Below are positions 1 to 5,990 of a DNA stretch of 8,695 bases, in pieces; position 1 is the first letter of the stretch; every line of letters starts with the position of its first letter. The DNA comes from an uncultured Porphyromonadaceae bacterium (GTDB taxonomy: Bacteria; Bacteroidota; Bacteroidia; Bacteroidales; Muribaculaceae), in assembly GCA_902470475.1 (NCBI GenBank), contig CABRGT010000076.1, positions 1-8,695 on the forward strand, in the 5' to 3' direction. The position numbers were made by a program, and so were the translations under genes. The notes beneath the pieces were generated by a model. That model worked only from the letters and a program-made list of their open reading frames with translations, did no database searches and was not told the DNA's origin.

Positions 1-30
1 GGGGAGCGCGGCCTGACGACGTTTTTTCAT
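1..30 (-). CDS. Possible start of a downstream gene (first 10 codons only)
   Basis: An ATG on the minus strand at 28-30 opens a frame that stays open to the window edge and would encode MKKRRQAALP. It lies 12 bp beyond the stop of the membrane-protein gene, the usual spacing for the next gene of an operon, and no convincing terminator hairpin separates them. The basic beginning could be the n-region of a signal peptide or simply a basic start. Ten codons are too few to identify a product, and the frame could be chance. Confidence 0.35.
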   Translation of the reverse strand, partial: MKKRRQAALP

Positions 31-42
31 CCGTGCGGTCCG

Positions 43-411
43 TCAGAGCGTAGCCAGGATATAGAGCCACCACAGGCCCTCGCCCAGACACAGGACTCCG
101 CAACTGCGGGTAAACGAACCTTTCTTGCGCAGATAGGGGATGAGGAACGTGATCAGCGTGATGGCGAAGCATGCCACTACGGCCATAATGCCCAGACTGC
201 TGCTGACATCGAATAAATCGAACGCCGCATGGAACCACATGGCGTAAAAAGCCGCGAGCAGTATCACGAATGTAACCACACCCCAGATCAGTGAGATGAA
301 GAAGCGCAGCGTGGCGCTGCCGAACGATGTTTTTTCCGCCTCGGCTTTCTTACCGTCGAGAGCACCCGTAACGCCGTCTATGGCGCTCCCTGCTATATTG
401 TTAAGATCCAT
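43..411 (-). CDS. Small membrane protein of unknown function
   Basis: This 122-residue protein is not recognised. Residues 1-30 are polar and small-residue rich, with a Gly/Ala/Ser segment and a charged stretch (KKAEAEK, 21-27). Three hydrophobic stretches follow at about 36-60, 70-94 and 103-121, separated by a basic loop (RKK near 95-97), which suggests three membrane spans in the inner membrane. The ATG lies 24 bp after the stop of the lipoprotein gene on the same strand, with no promoter or terminator between, so the two are probably co-transcribed and may act together at the envelope. No catalytic motif is visible. I infer only an integral membrane protein and do not assign a family. Confidence 0.75.
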   Translation of the reverse strand: MDLNNIAGSAIDGVTGALDGKKAEAEKTSFGSATLRFFISLIWGVVTFVILLAAFYAMWFHAAFDLFDVSSSLGIMAVVACFAITLITFLIPYLRKKGSFTRSCGVLCLGEGLWWLYILATL

Positions 412-435
412 TGTTCTTATCTTTTCGGGTATGGA

Positions 436-915
436 TCAACGGCCGGCATTCAGCATCTTCATGGCTATCTTGTTGTAGCGGGCCATCTGCGAAGCGCTCA
501 TCTCGCCCTTGGCGCCGTCAAGGCGTTCACCCAGTTCCTGGGCTTCTTCCATCAGGCTGGTGTATTCGGCCATGGCCGACATATCGCCCGCCTCCACCTT
601 CTTGGCCAGCGTTATGTATTTGTCGACATAGTTCTCGTACGAATCGAGCACGTCGTCCCAGTCGGCCGACGATGACGATGACGACACTTCCTCGGCCGGC
701 TCATCCGTCACTTCCTCCATATCGATCTCCGTCAGATCGATATCATCGGCATCAGGCACGGAACTCATAATTTCACGGGCGGCTTTTTCAGCCTCATCCT
801 TCATCGACTCTACCGCGTCTTTTTCTTCAGACTTCTCGCTGGTCTCGGATTTCGAGCCGCCGCAGGCCGTCATGGCCAGCGCCAGCGCGCCTACTGCAAA
901 CAATTTGATTTTCAT
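436..915 (-). CDS. Acidic lipoprotein, possibly DUF6591-like
   Basis: This 159-residue protein has a short signal peptide (residues 1-17, basic MKIK start then a hydrophobic core) ending in a lipobox MTAC. Cys18 is therefore the predicted lipidated residue after cleavage by signal peptidase II. Residues 20-86 are low complexity, rich in Glu, Asp, Lys and Ser, with a run of six serines at 78-83, and probably form a flexible tether. From about 86 to 156 a compact helical region begins with DWDDVLDSYENYVDKY and ends in SASQMARYNKIAMKM. I recall this pattern from small Bacteroidales lipoproteins annotated with DUF6591, but I cannot confirm it here. The position is likely the periplasmic face of a membrane. 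The gene is first in an operon with the downstream membrane protein, behind a recognisable -7 box. Confidence 0.8.
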   Translation of the reverse strand: MKIKLFAVGALALAMTACGGSKSETSEKSEEKDAVESMKDEAEKAAREIMSSVPDADDIDLTEIDMEEVTDEPAEEVSSSSSSADWDDVLDSYENYVDKYITLAKKVEAGDMSAMAEYTSLMEEAQELGERLDGAKGEMSASQMARYNKIAMKMLNAGR

Positions 916-946
916 AGTGTATCTGTTAATGATTGGTAATATTGTG

Positions 947-954
947 CAAATTTA
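947..954 (-). promoter_or_regulatory. -7 box of the lipoprotein operon promoter
   Basis: The minus strand reads TAAATTTG, an exact match to the Bacteroidetes -7 consensus TAnnTTTG. It predicts a start near 941 and a leader of about 25 nt before the ATG at 915. A clear TTG is missing at the -33 position; the best nearby sequence is TGTG around 971-976. The -33 contact is therefore weak. A CCCCCGGGGG palindrome sits just upstream of the box. Confidence 0.6.
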
Positions 955-1002
955 GCACCCCCGGGGGGCATCACACCGCATCGGCCTGTGGTGTATTCTT
1001 TC

Positions 1003-1245
1003 TCAGTCGCGACATATGTCTTCCTCCGTCTGCCGCGATTCCTCGTAACTGCGGCTGAGATCCTCGAAAAAATTATGGTCAAGAGCCTTGGATATGCGCC
1101 ACAGCAGCTCCACGTCGACAGTCGGCCGCCCGAATATGTCGTAGATATTGCGCCGGTTGCAGTTCAGCTGCCCGGCCAGGCGGCTTACCGTGTAGGAGCG
1201 CGGAAGCGACTCGAAATATGTCTTGATCAGCAAGCCTATGTGCAT
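1003..1245 (-). CDS. Small XRE-like helix-turn-helix protein
   Basis: This is a probable DNA-binding regulator of 80 residues. A longer frame from a GTG at 1278 adds 11 residues, but the ATG at 1243-1245 giving MHIGLLIKTYF is preferred because Bacteroidales relatives that I recall begin with MHIG at this point. The helix-turn-helix lies at about residues 18-42, with TVSRLAGQLNC as the first helix and NRRNIYDIFGR as the recognition helix. A second helical pair, VDVELLWRISKALDH (44-57), completes the compact fold. The charged tail from 62 to 80 has no obvious effector domain, so the protein may simply bind DNA or need a partner. No promoter is visible in the 50 bp upstream. The gene lies just beyond a structured RNA and its terminator, so its expression may depend on read-through. 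Targets are unknown. Confidence 0.75.
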   Translation of the reverse strand: MHIGLLIKTYFESLPRSYTVSRLAGQLNCNRRNIYDIFGRPTVDVELLWRISKALDHNFFEDLSRSYEESRQTEEDICRD

Positions 1246-1295
1246 GGCCGTCAGTAGAGGTGGGAAATGGGCCTTCACCCGGCAGGCACCGTAAC

Positions 1296-1396
1296 AAAAA
1301 AAGCGCGTGGGTGAGTCGCTGGTCGTGGCATCATCCCATCATAGGTTCTGGCAAACCTTTCTCATGAAGATGCGCTGCAGCGACGCCCACACGCGT
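1296..1396 (-). terminator. Long hairpin with T7 tract ending the structured RNA
   Basis: The outer arms are 1378-1396 and 1303-1321 and pair through about 17 bp with small bulges (RNA reads ACGCGTGTGGGCGTCGCTG, then CAGCGACTCACCCACGCGC). The minus strand then has seven consecutive Ts at 1302-1296. Inside, GCATC/GATGC and AGGTT/AACCT extend the helix toward the tip, so the hairpin is much longer than an ordinary terminator and may also be a functional domain of the RNA. It lies 50 bp before the HTH gene start. Confidence 0.7.
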
Positions 1397-1615
1397 TGGA
1401 TATTAGTATTCCGCAAAGGCCTGCCCGCTGATATGCGGACAAGCCTGCGGCGACCTAAATCACTGTGAGCGTCTACCTTAGCAACTGTCTTGAATGAGAA
1501 CCGCGTCGGCTGGAACCCGCCGCGGCAACTTGAAACTGCCAGATTTCAGATGGTCAAGATCTGTTGACTCAAAGTAAACGTTGAAAGATTGGATCGGCGG
1601 CGACTCCTCGCCGTC
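1296..1615 (-). ncRNA. Structured RNA of about 320 nt, identity unknown
   Basis: No credible protein frame occupies this stretch, yet the minus strand has a consensus promoter at its start, several stable hairpins, and a terminator at its end. In RNA order the hairpins are: a perfect 6-bp stem with a GGAG loop right at the predicted 5' end (1613-1598); CCGCG/CGCGG (1525-1501); a 16-bp helix with a 2-nt bulge (1450-1411); and a 94-nt terminal hairpin (1396-1303) followed by seven Ts. I looked for the P4 core of RNase P RNA, the ends of tmRNA and the SRP tetraloop region and did not see them. A divergent 6S RNA or the Rfam motif Bacteroidales-1 remain possible but unproved. An attenuated leader of the HTH gene is the other reading. 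Ends are estimates from the promoter and T-tract. Confidence 0.6.
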
Positions 1616-1619
1616 GGTG

Positions 1620-1650
1620 CAAAATTATGTTGAATTTTTCAGAATCACAA
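1620..1650 (-). promoter_or_regulatory. Proximal promoter of the structured RNA
   Basis: On the minus strand a TTG (1650-1648) is followed after exactly 20 bp by TAATTTTG (1627-1620), a full match to the Bacteroidetes housekeeping promoter. The predicted start is near 1615, which places the first perfect hairpin of the RNA at its 5' end. Confidence 0.7.
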
Positions 1651-1683
1651 CACTTTTTCGCATTTTTAATTCCAGTCTTTCAC

Positions 1684-1699
1684 TCCGGAGCGGTCCGGA
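1684..1699. repeat. Short inverted repeat TCCGGA-n4-TCCGGA
   Basis: Two TCCGGA hexamers (1684-1689 and 1694-1699) are separated by GCGG. Because the hexamer is itself palindromic, the arms form both a direct and an inverted repeat. The element lies about 10 bp inside the transcript expected from the distal minus-strand promoter, so it could be a 5' hairpin or a protein-binding site. No function can be assigned. Confidence 0.4.
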
Positions 1700-1715
1700 C
1701 GTCGCTGTGACACCG

Positions 1716-1745
1716 CAAAGTTACATGCACGCGTATTTCCCGCAA
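1716..1745 (-). promoter_or_regulatory. Distal minus-strand promoter upstream of the structured RNA
   Basis: The minus strand carries TTG (1745-1743), a 19-bp spacer and TAACTTTG (1723-1716), again matching TAnnTTTG with proper spacing. A start near 1710 would give an RNA about 95 nt longer than the proximal promoter does. It stands back to back with the glyS promoter, about 70 bp away on the other strand. Confidence 0.6.
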
Positions 1746-1814
1746 TGGTTCATTCGGTTCATCTCGCCGCGAGCGTTAAAAATGCTTGACCGGGCGCCCT
1801 TTTCACCGCAAATG

Positions 1815-1845
1815 TTGGGTAATCCGCAATTAATTGCTAATTTTG
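1815..1845 (+). promoter_or_regulatory. glyS operon promoter
   Basis: TTG at 1815-1817, a 20-bp spacer and TAATTTTG at 1838-1845 match the Bacteroidetes consensus. The predicted start near 1851 gives a leader of about 45 nt that is A/T-rich (AATAAACAAAAG) and lacks a Shine-Dalgarno sequence, as is usual for the phylum. The spacer contains the 12-bp palindrome GCAATTAATTGC, ending directly at the -7 box. No T-box-like structure is visible. Confidence 0.75.
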
Positions 1846-1895
1846 CAGTTCGATAATTCGTTAATTCAGACAATAAACAAAAGCATTATACAACG

Positions 1896-3440
1896 ATGGC
1901 ACAACAAGAAGACGTGTTTAAGAAAATCGTAGCTCACGCCAAGGAGTACGGTTTTGTGTTCCCCTCAAGCGAAATCTACGACGGTCTCTCGGCCGTGTAC
2001 GACTACGGCCAGAACGGCGTTGAACTCAAGAACAACATCAAGCGCTACTGGTGGGAGGCAATGACCCTGCTCCACGAGAATATCGTAGGCATCGACTCGG
2101 CCATCTTCATGCATCCCACCATCTGGAAGGCATCCGGCCACGTCGACGCCTTCAACGATCCATTGATCGACAACCGCGACTCCAAGAAGCGCTACCGCGC
2201 CGACGTCCTGATCGAAGACCACATCGCCAAGATCGACGAGAAGATCAACAAGGAAGTCGACAAAGCCGCCAAGCGATTCGGCGACTCGTTCGACCGCGAC
2301 ATGTTCTGCCAGACCAACGAGCGCGTCAAAGGCTACCTCGAACACCGCGACGCCCTCCACGAGCGCTTCTCGAAGGCCATGAACGACAACGACCTCGACG
2401 GACTCCGCCAGATCATCCTCGACGAGGAGATCGTCGACCCCATCTCCGGCACCCGCAACTGGACCGAAGTGCGCCAGTTCAACCTCATGTTCAAGACCGA
2501 GATGGGCTCCACCGCCGACGGCGCCATGACCGTATACCTCCGTCCCGAGACCGCACAAGGCATATTCGTCAACTACCTCAACGTCCAGAAGACTGGCCGC
2601 ATGCGCATCCCCTTCGGCATCGCTCAGATCGGCAAGGCCTTCCGCAACGAGATCGTCGCACGGCAGTTCATCTTCCGCATGCGCGAGTTCGAGCAGATGG
2701 AGATGCAGTTCTTCGTCCGTCCCGGCGAGGAAATGACATGGTTCAAGTACTGGAAGGAATGGCGCCTGCGCTGGCACAAGGCCCTCGGCCTCGGCGACGA
2801 CAAATACCGCTACCACGACCACGAGAAGCTCGCCCACTACGCCAACGCAGCCACCGACATCGAGTTCCAGATGCCCTTCGGATTCAAGGAAGTCGAAGGC
2901 ATCCACTCGCGCACCGACTTCGACCTCTCGCAGCACGAGAAGTTCTCCGGCAAGAAGATCCAGTACTTCGACCCCGAGCTCAACAAGTCCTACACACCCT
3001 ACGTCATTGAGACCTCCATCGGCGTCGACCGCATGTTCCTGTCAGTTCTCTGCTCATCCTACGAAGAGCAGCAGCTCGAAGGCGGCGACTCGCGCGTCGT
3101 GCTGCACCTGCCCGCCGCGCTTGCTCCGGTCAAGTGCGCCGTAATGCCCCTGGTGCGCAAGGACGGCCTCCCCGAAAAGGCCCGCGAGATCGTCGACGAC
3201 CTCAAGTTCGACTTCTCCACACACTACGATGAGAAGGACTCTATCGGCAAGCGCTACCGCCGCCAGGACGCTATCGGCACACCGTTCTGCATCACCGTCG
3301 ACCACCAGACCCTCGAAGACGGCACCGTGACCCTCCGCGAGCGCGACTCGATGGCACAGGAGCGCGTCGCGATAGCCGATCTCCACCGCCTCATCCACGA
3401 CCGCGTAAGCCTCAACTCACTCCTCCGCAAACTCAAATAA
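1896..3440 (+). CDS. glyS: Glycyl-tRNA synthetase, dimeric class II type
   Basis: The enzyme charges tRNA-Gly with glycine using ATP in the cytoplasm. At 514 residues it is the single-chain alpha2 form shared with eukaryotes and archaea, not the alpha/beta form of E. coli. The N-terminal GLSAVYDYGQNGVELKNNIK (30-49) is the motif 1 region. An inserted, highly charged segment fills roughly 90-190. YLRPETAQGIF (214-224) lies in the active-site core. Motif 2 is at 246-273, with FRNE at 249-252 followed by RQFIFRMREFEQMEMQFF. Motif 3 is IETSIGVDR with Arg379. The anticodon-binding domain runs from about 405 to 505. The ATG follows an A-rich leader and a consensus promoter. It is first in an operon with lemA (10 bp gap). 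Codons are strongly C-ending, which creates long open shadow frames on both strands. Confidence 0.97.
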   Translation: MAQQEDVFKKIVAHAKEYGFVFPSSEIYDGLSAVYDYGQNGVELKNNIKRYWWEAMTLLHENIVGIDSAIFMHPTIWKASGHVDAFNDPLIDNRDSKKRYRADVLIEDHIAKIDEKINKEVDKAAKRFGDSFDRDMFCQTNERVKGYLEHRDALHERFSKAMNDNDLDGLRQIILDEEIVDPISGTRNWTEVRQFNLMFKTEMGSTADGAMTVYLRPETAQGIFVNYLNVQKTGRMRIPFGIAQIGKAFRNEIVARQFIFRMREFEQMEMQFFVRPGEEMTWFKYWKEWRLRWHKALGLGDDKYRYHDHEKLAHYANAATDIEFQMPFGFKEVEGIHSRTDFDLSQHEKFSGKKIQYFDPELNKSYTPYVIETSIGVDRMFLSVLCSSYEEQQLEGGDSRVVLHLPAALAPVKCAVMPLVRKDGLPEKAREIVDDLKFDFSTHYDEKDSIGKRYRRQDAIGTPFCITVDHQTLEDGTVTLRERDSMAQERVAIADLHRLIHDRVSLNSLLRKLK

Positions 3441-3450
3441 CCCTTTCGAT

Positions 3451-4089
3451 ATGAACACACCCCCCGCACCCAGAAAATACAAGGGGCTGATCATCGCAGC
3501 CGTCATCATCGTGGCCCTGATCGTTGTCATCGGCTGGTTCGTCAGCACCCGCAACGGCTTCGTCGACCGCGACGAAGCTCTCGGCGCACAGTGGGCACAG
3601 GTCGAGAACCAGTACCAGCGACGCCTTGACCTCATACCCAACCTGGTCAACACCGTCAAAGGCTACGCCGAGCACGAGAGCTCGACACTCGAGAGCGTGA
3701 CCCGCGCACGCGCCGGACTTACCGACGCCTACAACCAGGCCAACGCCCTGCGCGATGCCGCCCAGCCCGCCGACGAGGCTGCCATGAATCAGTACCAGGC
3801 CGCACAGGACGGCCTCAAGTCGGCCCTCGACATCTACGTCAATGCCGTCCGCGAAGCCTACCCCGATCTGAAGGCCAACACAAACTTCCTCGACCTCCAG
3901 ACACAGCTCGAAGGCACCGAGAACCGTATCGCCACCGAACGCGGCCGCTATGTCGACGCCGTCCGCGACTATAACGTGGCCGTGCGCCGCTTCCCCGCAT
4001 CCATCGTGGCGTCAATCAGCGGCTTCGATGTCAAGCCCCAGTTCAAGGCCGACGCTGCCGCCCAGAAAGCCCCGCAAGTAACGTTCTGA
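3451..4089 (+). CDS. lemA: LemA-family membrane protein
   Basis: This is a 212-residue LemA-family protein. A short cytoplasmic start (1-10) precedes one transmembrane helix at about 12-31 (GLIIAAVIIVALIVVIGWFV). The family signature follows: AQWAQVENQYQRRLDLIPNLVNTVKGYAEHESSTLESVTRARA spans about 46-88, with the RRLDLIPNLV core and the HE pair. The remaining 120 residues are predicted to be mostly helical. The family is widespread, but its biochemical role is not settled; links to envelope stress and to presentation of peptides by a histidine kinase have been proposed in other organisms. The gene begins 10 bp after glyS and ends 2 bp before the FKBP gene, so all three share a transcript. Confidence 0.93.
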   Translation: MNTPPAPRKYKGLIIAAVIIVALIVVIGWFVSTRNGFVDRDEALGAQWAQVENQYQRRLDLIPNLVNTVKGYAEHESSTLESVTRARAGLTDAYNQANALRDAAQPADEAAMNQYQAAQDGLKSALDIYVNAVREAYPDLKANTNFLDLQTQLEGTENRIATERGRYVDAVRDYNVAVRRFPASIVASISGFDVKPQFKADAAAQKAPQVTF

Positions 4090-4091
4090 TC

Positions 4092-4655
4092 ATGAAAAAG
4101 ATTCTCCCGATACTCATCGCCGCATCACTCGCCGCCGGCTTCTCGGCCTGCGACGACGACAACAACATCAACCTGCAGGACTATCAGGAATGGCGCGCCA
4201 AGAACGACGCCTGGGTCGCCGAGATGATGGCTAAAAAGAATCCCGACGGCTCACCCTACTACACATCCGTCGTCCCCTCGTGGAATCCCGGCGCATACGT
4301 CCTGATGCATTACTTCAACGACCGCGCCGAGACTGCCGCCAATCTTTCGCCGATCTACACAAGCGTTGTCGACGTATTCTACGAAGGCTACGACTGCGAG
4401 GGCAACCTCTTCGACTCATCCACCGGCGTCACCACCTACGGCATCCCGGGCACACAGCGCTTCGCCTGCAACGCCACCATCCAGGGATGGTCTATCGCAC
4501 TCGAGCAGATGCATGTCGGCGACACCTGCGAGATAATCGTACCCTACCAGATGGCCTACGGATCCACCATCACATCCGCCATCAAGCCCTACTCCTCGCT
4601 GCGCTTCAACATCCGCCTCACCGACATCTACCGCTACGAAGGCATCCCCGACTAA
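4092..4655 (+). CDS. FKBP-type peptidyl-prolyl isomerase lipoprotein
   Basis: The protein probably speeds proline cis-trans isomerisation during folding of exported proteins. It has 187 residues. A signal peptide (1-19) ends at a lipobox FSAC, with Cys20 as the predicted lipidated residue, followed by DDDNN; acidic residues at this position are compatible with outer-membrane retention but do not prove the destination. Residues 28-86 form a lead-in region without a recognised domain. The FKBP domain runs from about 87 to 178: VDVFYEGYDCEGNLFDSS (93-110), IQGWSIALEQMHVGDTCEII (130-149), then PYQMAYGS and the final strand SSLRFNIRLTDI (168-179). Substitutions in the pocket mean activity is likely but not certain. 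The ATG is 2 bp after the lemA stop, implying coupling. Two hairpins follow the stop codon. Confidence 0.9.
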   Translation: MKKILPILIAASLAAGFSACDDDNNINLQDYQEWRAKNDAWVAEMMAKKNPDGSPYYTSVVPSWNPGAYVLMHYFNDRAETAANLSPIYTSVVDVFYEGYDCEGNLFDSSTGVTTYGIPGTQRFACNATIQGWSIALEQMHVGDTCEIIVPYQMAYGSTITSAIKPYSSLRFNIRLTDIYRYEGIPD

Positions 4656-4660
4656 AGGAA

Positions 4661-4720
4661 AGCAGGCGTCCCCGCCTGCGCCTCCGGCCGCATACAGAGA
4701 TAGCAGGCATTCCCGCCTGC
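4661..4720. repeat. Two copies of a 19-bp palindromic repeat
   Basis: AGCAGGCGTCCCCGCCTGC (4661-4679) and AGCAGGCATTCCCGCCTGC (4702-4720) differ at two of 19 positions, both in the loop region. The start-to-start distance is 41 bp. The identity of arms that only need to pair suggests duplication or a dispersed REP-like element rather than two independent terminators. Confidence 0.6.
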
Positions 4721-4726
4721 TATCTT
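4661..4726. terminator. Paired hairpins between convergent operons
   Basis: Two hairpins lie between the plus-strand FKBP stop and the minus-strand peptidase stop. The first pairs GCAGGCG (4662-4668) with CGCCTGC (4673-4679) around a TCCC loop. The second pairs GATAGCAGGC (4699-4708) with GCCTGCTATC (4715-4724) around ATTCCC, extending by one or two more pairs. An A/T-rich stretch (4725-4740) follows. There is no clean T-run on either strand, but the position suits a bidirectional terminator. Confidence 0.6.
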
Positions 4727-4742
4727 CATATATAATATAAAG

Positions 4743-5990
4743 TCATCCTAATGTCAGCGACGACGCACCTTCGGCGATACGCGCCGCCAGCGTCCGCAGG
4801 CTCTCGCAGTCGACCGACCTGATCGCCTCCGCCACTTCGGCAGGAGTCAGCGCCCGGCCGAGCGTCAGCGTCGAGCGGGCTATGCCCAGGATGCGGCTCT
4901 CAAGATTCACACTGCCCACGGTCAGCTGGCCCAGATACTGCTTCTTGGCCTGCTCGAGGCGCCGCTGATTGATGTATCCGTCGGCCACCGAAGCCAGCGT
5001 ATCGGCCACCAGGCCGCGGCAGCGGCTCTCGTCGGCCGGATCGCAGCCGTAGTACACCGTCAGTTCGCCGCAGTCGCTGAAAATCCCGGTCGACGCCTCC
5101 ACATTGTACACAAGCCCACGGCGCTCACGCAGCGCCACGTTGAGCAGCGAATTCATGCCCGGGCCGCCGAGAATGTTCGTCAGCAGCGCCACGGTGAAGC
5201 GCTCACCGCTGTCCAGGCCGCCTACGCGCGCGCCGATCACCGTGTGGCACTGATGGCTCTCGATGCGCCGGCGCCGCTCGAACGGTGCAACGGCCGGCGG
5301 CAAAACGCGCGCCACAGCCGGCTTGCCCCCCGGAGCCATGCAGAAATAGCGTTCGAGGCACGCGAACACCGCGTCAGTACCCATCGGACCGGCATAGAAC
5401 GCCGTCATCGCCTCCGGCACATAGTAGCGCCGCAGATAGTCGCGGCACACCTCTCCGGTGAACGAGGTCAGCCGCTCGCGGTCGCCCAGAATATTATGAC
5501 CCAGACCGCTCCCGGCGAACAGCAGGTCCTCGAAATCATCGAAAACCGCCTCCGACGGTGTGTCCAGATACGAGTCGATCTCGTCGGCCACCACTTCGCG
5601 CTCCTTCGCCAGTTCGCGCTCCGGGAAGCGAGAGTTGATGATCAGGTCGGCGATCAGCTCGGCCGCGCGCGCCGGACTGCGGCCCGGAAACACGCTGTAC
5701 ACCACCGTCTCCTCCTTCGTCGTGTAGGCGTTCAGCTCACCGCCCACGGTCTCCATGCGGTTGATGATATGCCACGCCGACCGCCGCTCCGTGCCCTTGA
5801 ATATCGTGTGCTCCACGAAATGCGCCAGCCCGGCATGCGCCGCATCCTCGTCGCGGCTGCCCGCCGCCACACTCACGCCCGCATACCCGATCGGCGATCC
5901 GGCCACATGCAGATGCACCATCCGCAGGCCGTTCGTCGCCGTGTGATATGTTATCTTCTGCGAATCAGTCTTCATCCGGCCATCTGCCAT
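4743..5990 (-). CDS. M16-family zinc metallopeptidase (pitrilysin/insulinase-like)
   Basis: This 415-residue protein is a single-unit M16 peptidase with two homologous halves. The inverted zinc motif HXXEH is present as H57-F-V-E60-H61, and E137 in REVVADEIDSY is the expected third zinc ligand, about 76 residues further on. GGELNAYTTKEETVVYSVF (84-102) follows the family pattern. The second half has the substrate-binding signature with LRERRGLVYNV, containing the Arg and Tyr conserved in M16 enzymes. No signal peptide is seen, so it is probably cytoplasmic and degrades or trims peptides; substrates are unknown. The start may be the ATG at 5990 or the one at 5975 (MKTDSQK); both overlap the end of ispG, by 26 or 11 bp, which points to translational coupling. 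It is the last gene of its operon. Confidence 0.9.
   Translation of the reverse strand: MADGRMKTDSQKITYHTATNGLRMVHLHVAGSPIGYAGVSVAAGSRDEDAAHAGLAHFVEHTIFKGTERRSAWHIINRMETVGGELNAYTTKEETVVYSVFPGRSPARAAELIADLIINSRFPERELAKEREVVADEIDSYLDTPSEAVFDDFEDLLFAGSGLGHNILGDRERLTSFTGEVCRDYLRRYYVPEAMTAFYAGPMGTDAVFACLERYFCMAPGGKPAVARVLPPAVAPFERRRRIESHQCHTVIGARVGGLDSGERFTVALLTNILGGPGMNSLLNVALRERRGLVYNVEASTGIFSDCGELTVYYGCDPADESRCRGLVADTLASVADGYINQRRLEQAKKQYLGQLTVGSVNLESRILGIARSTLTLGRALTPAEVAEAIRSVDCESLRTLAARIAEGASSLTLG

Noticed and set aside
1246..1278. An 11-residue N-terminal extension of the HTH protein from a GTG
   Set aside because: The ATG at 1245 gives the MHIG start that fits the family, and the extension KAHFPPLLTA is not helix-turn-helix-like.
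1441..1560. A tmRNA or RNase P RNA reading of the structured region
   Set aside because: The minus strand contains GGGTTCCA, loosely like a T-arm, but the alanine-acceptor ends, tag frame and resume codon of tmRNA are not found, nor is the conserved GAGGAAAGTCC region of RNase P RNA.
1625..1663. A 12-codon minus-strand frame (MRKSVVILKNST) between the two tandem promoters
   Set aside because: It could be a leader peptide of the distal transcript, but it is too short to tell from chance, has no run of a regulatory amino acid, and its stop overlaps the proximal -7 box.
1581..1856. A 91-codon plus-strand frame before glyS
   Set aside because: It runs through both minus-strand promoters and ends inside the glyS promoter. 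It has no promoter of its own, no recognised domain and no coding-like composition.
1965..2936. A 323-codon open frame on the minus strand across glyS
   Set aside because: glyS is unmistakable on the plus strand, and its strong preference for C-ending codons removes stop codons from the antisense frame. The translation is a Val/Glu/Asp/Leu-rich low-complexity string with no family features.
2051..3010. A 319-codon plus-strand frame overlapping glyS
   Set aside because: It is the shifted frame of glyS. Its product is almost entirely Arg, Pro and His, the usual signature of a shadow frame in GC-rich coding DNA.
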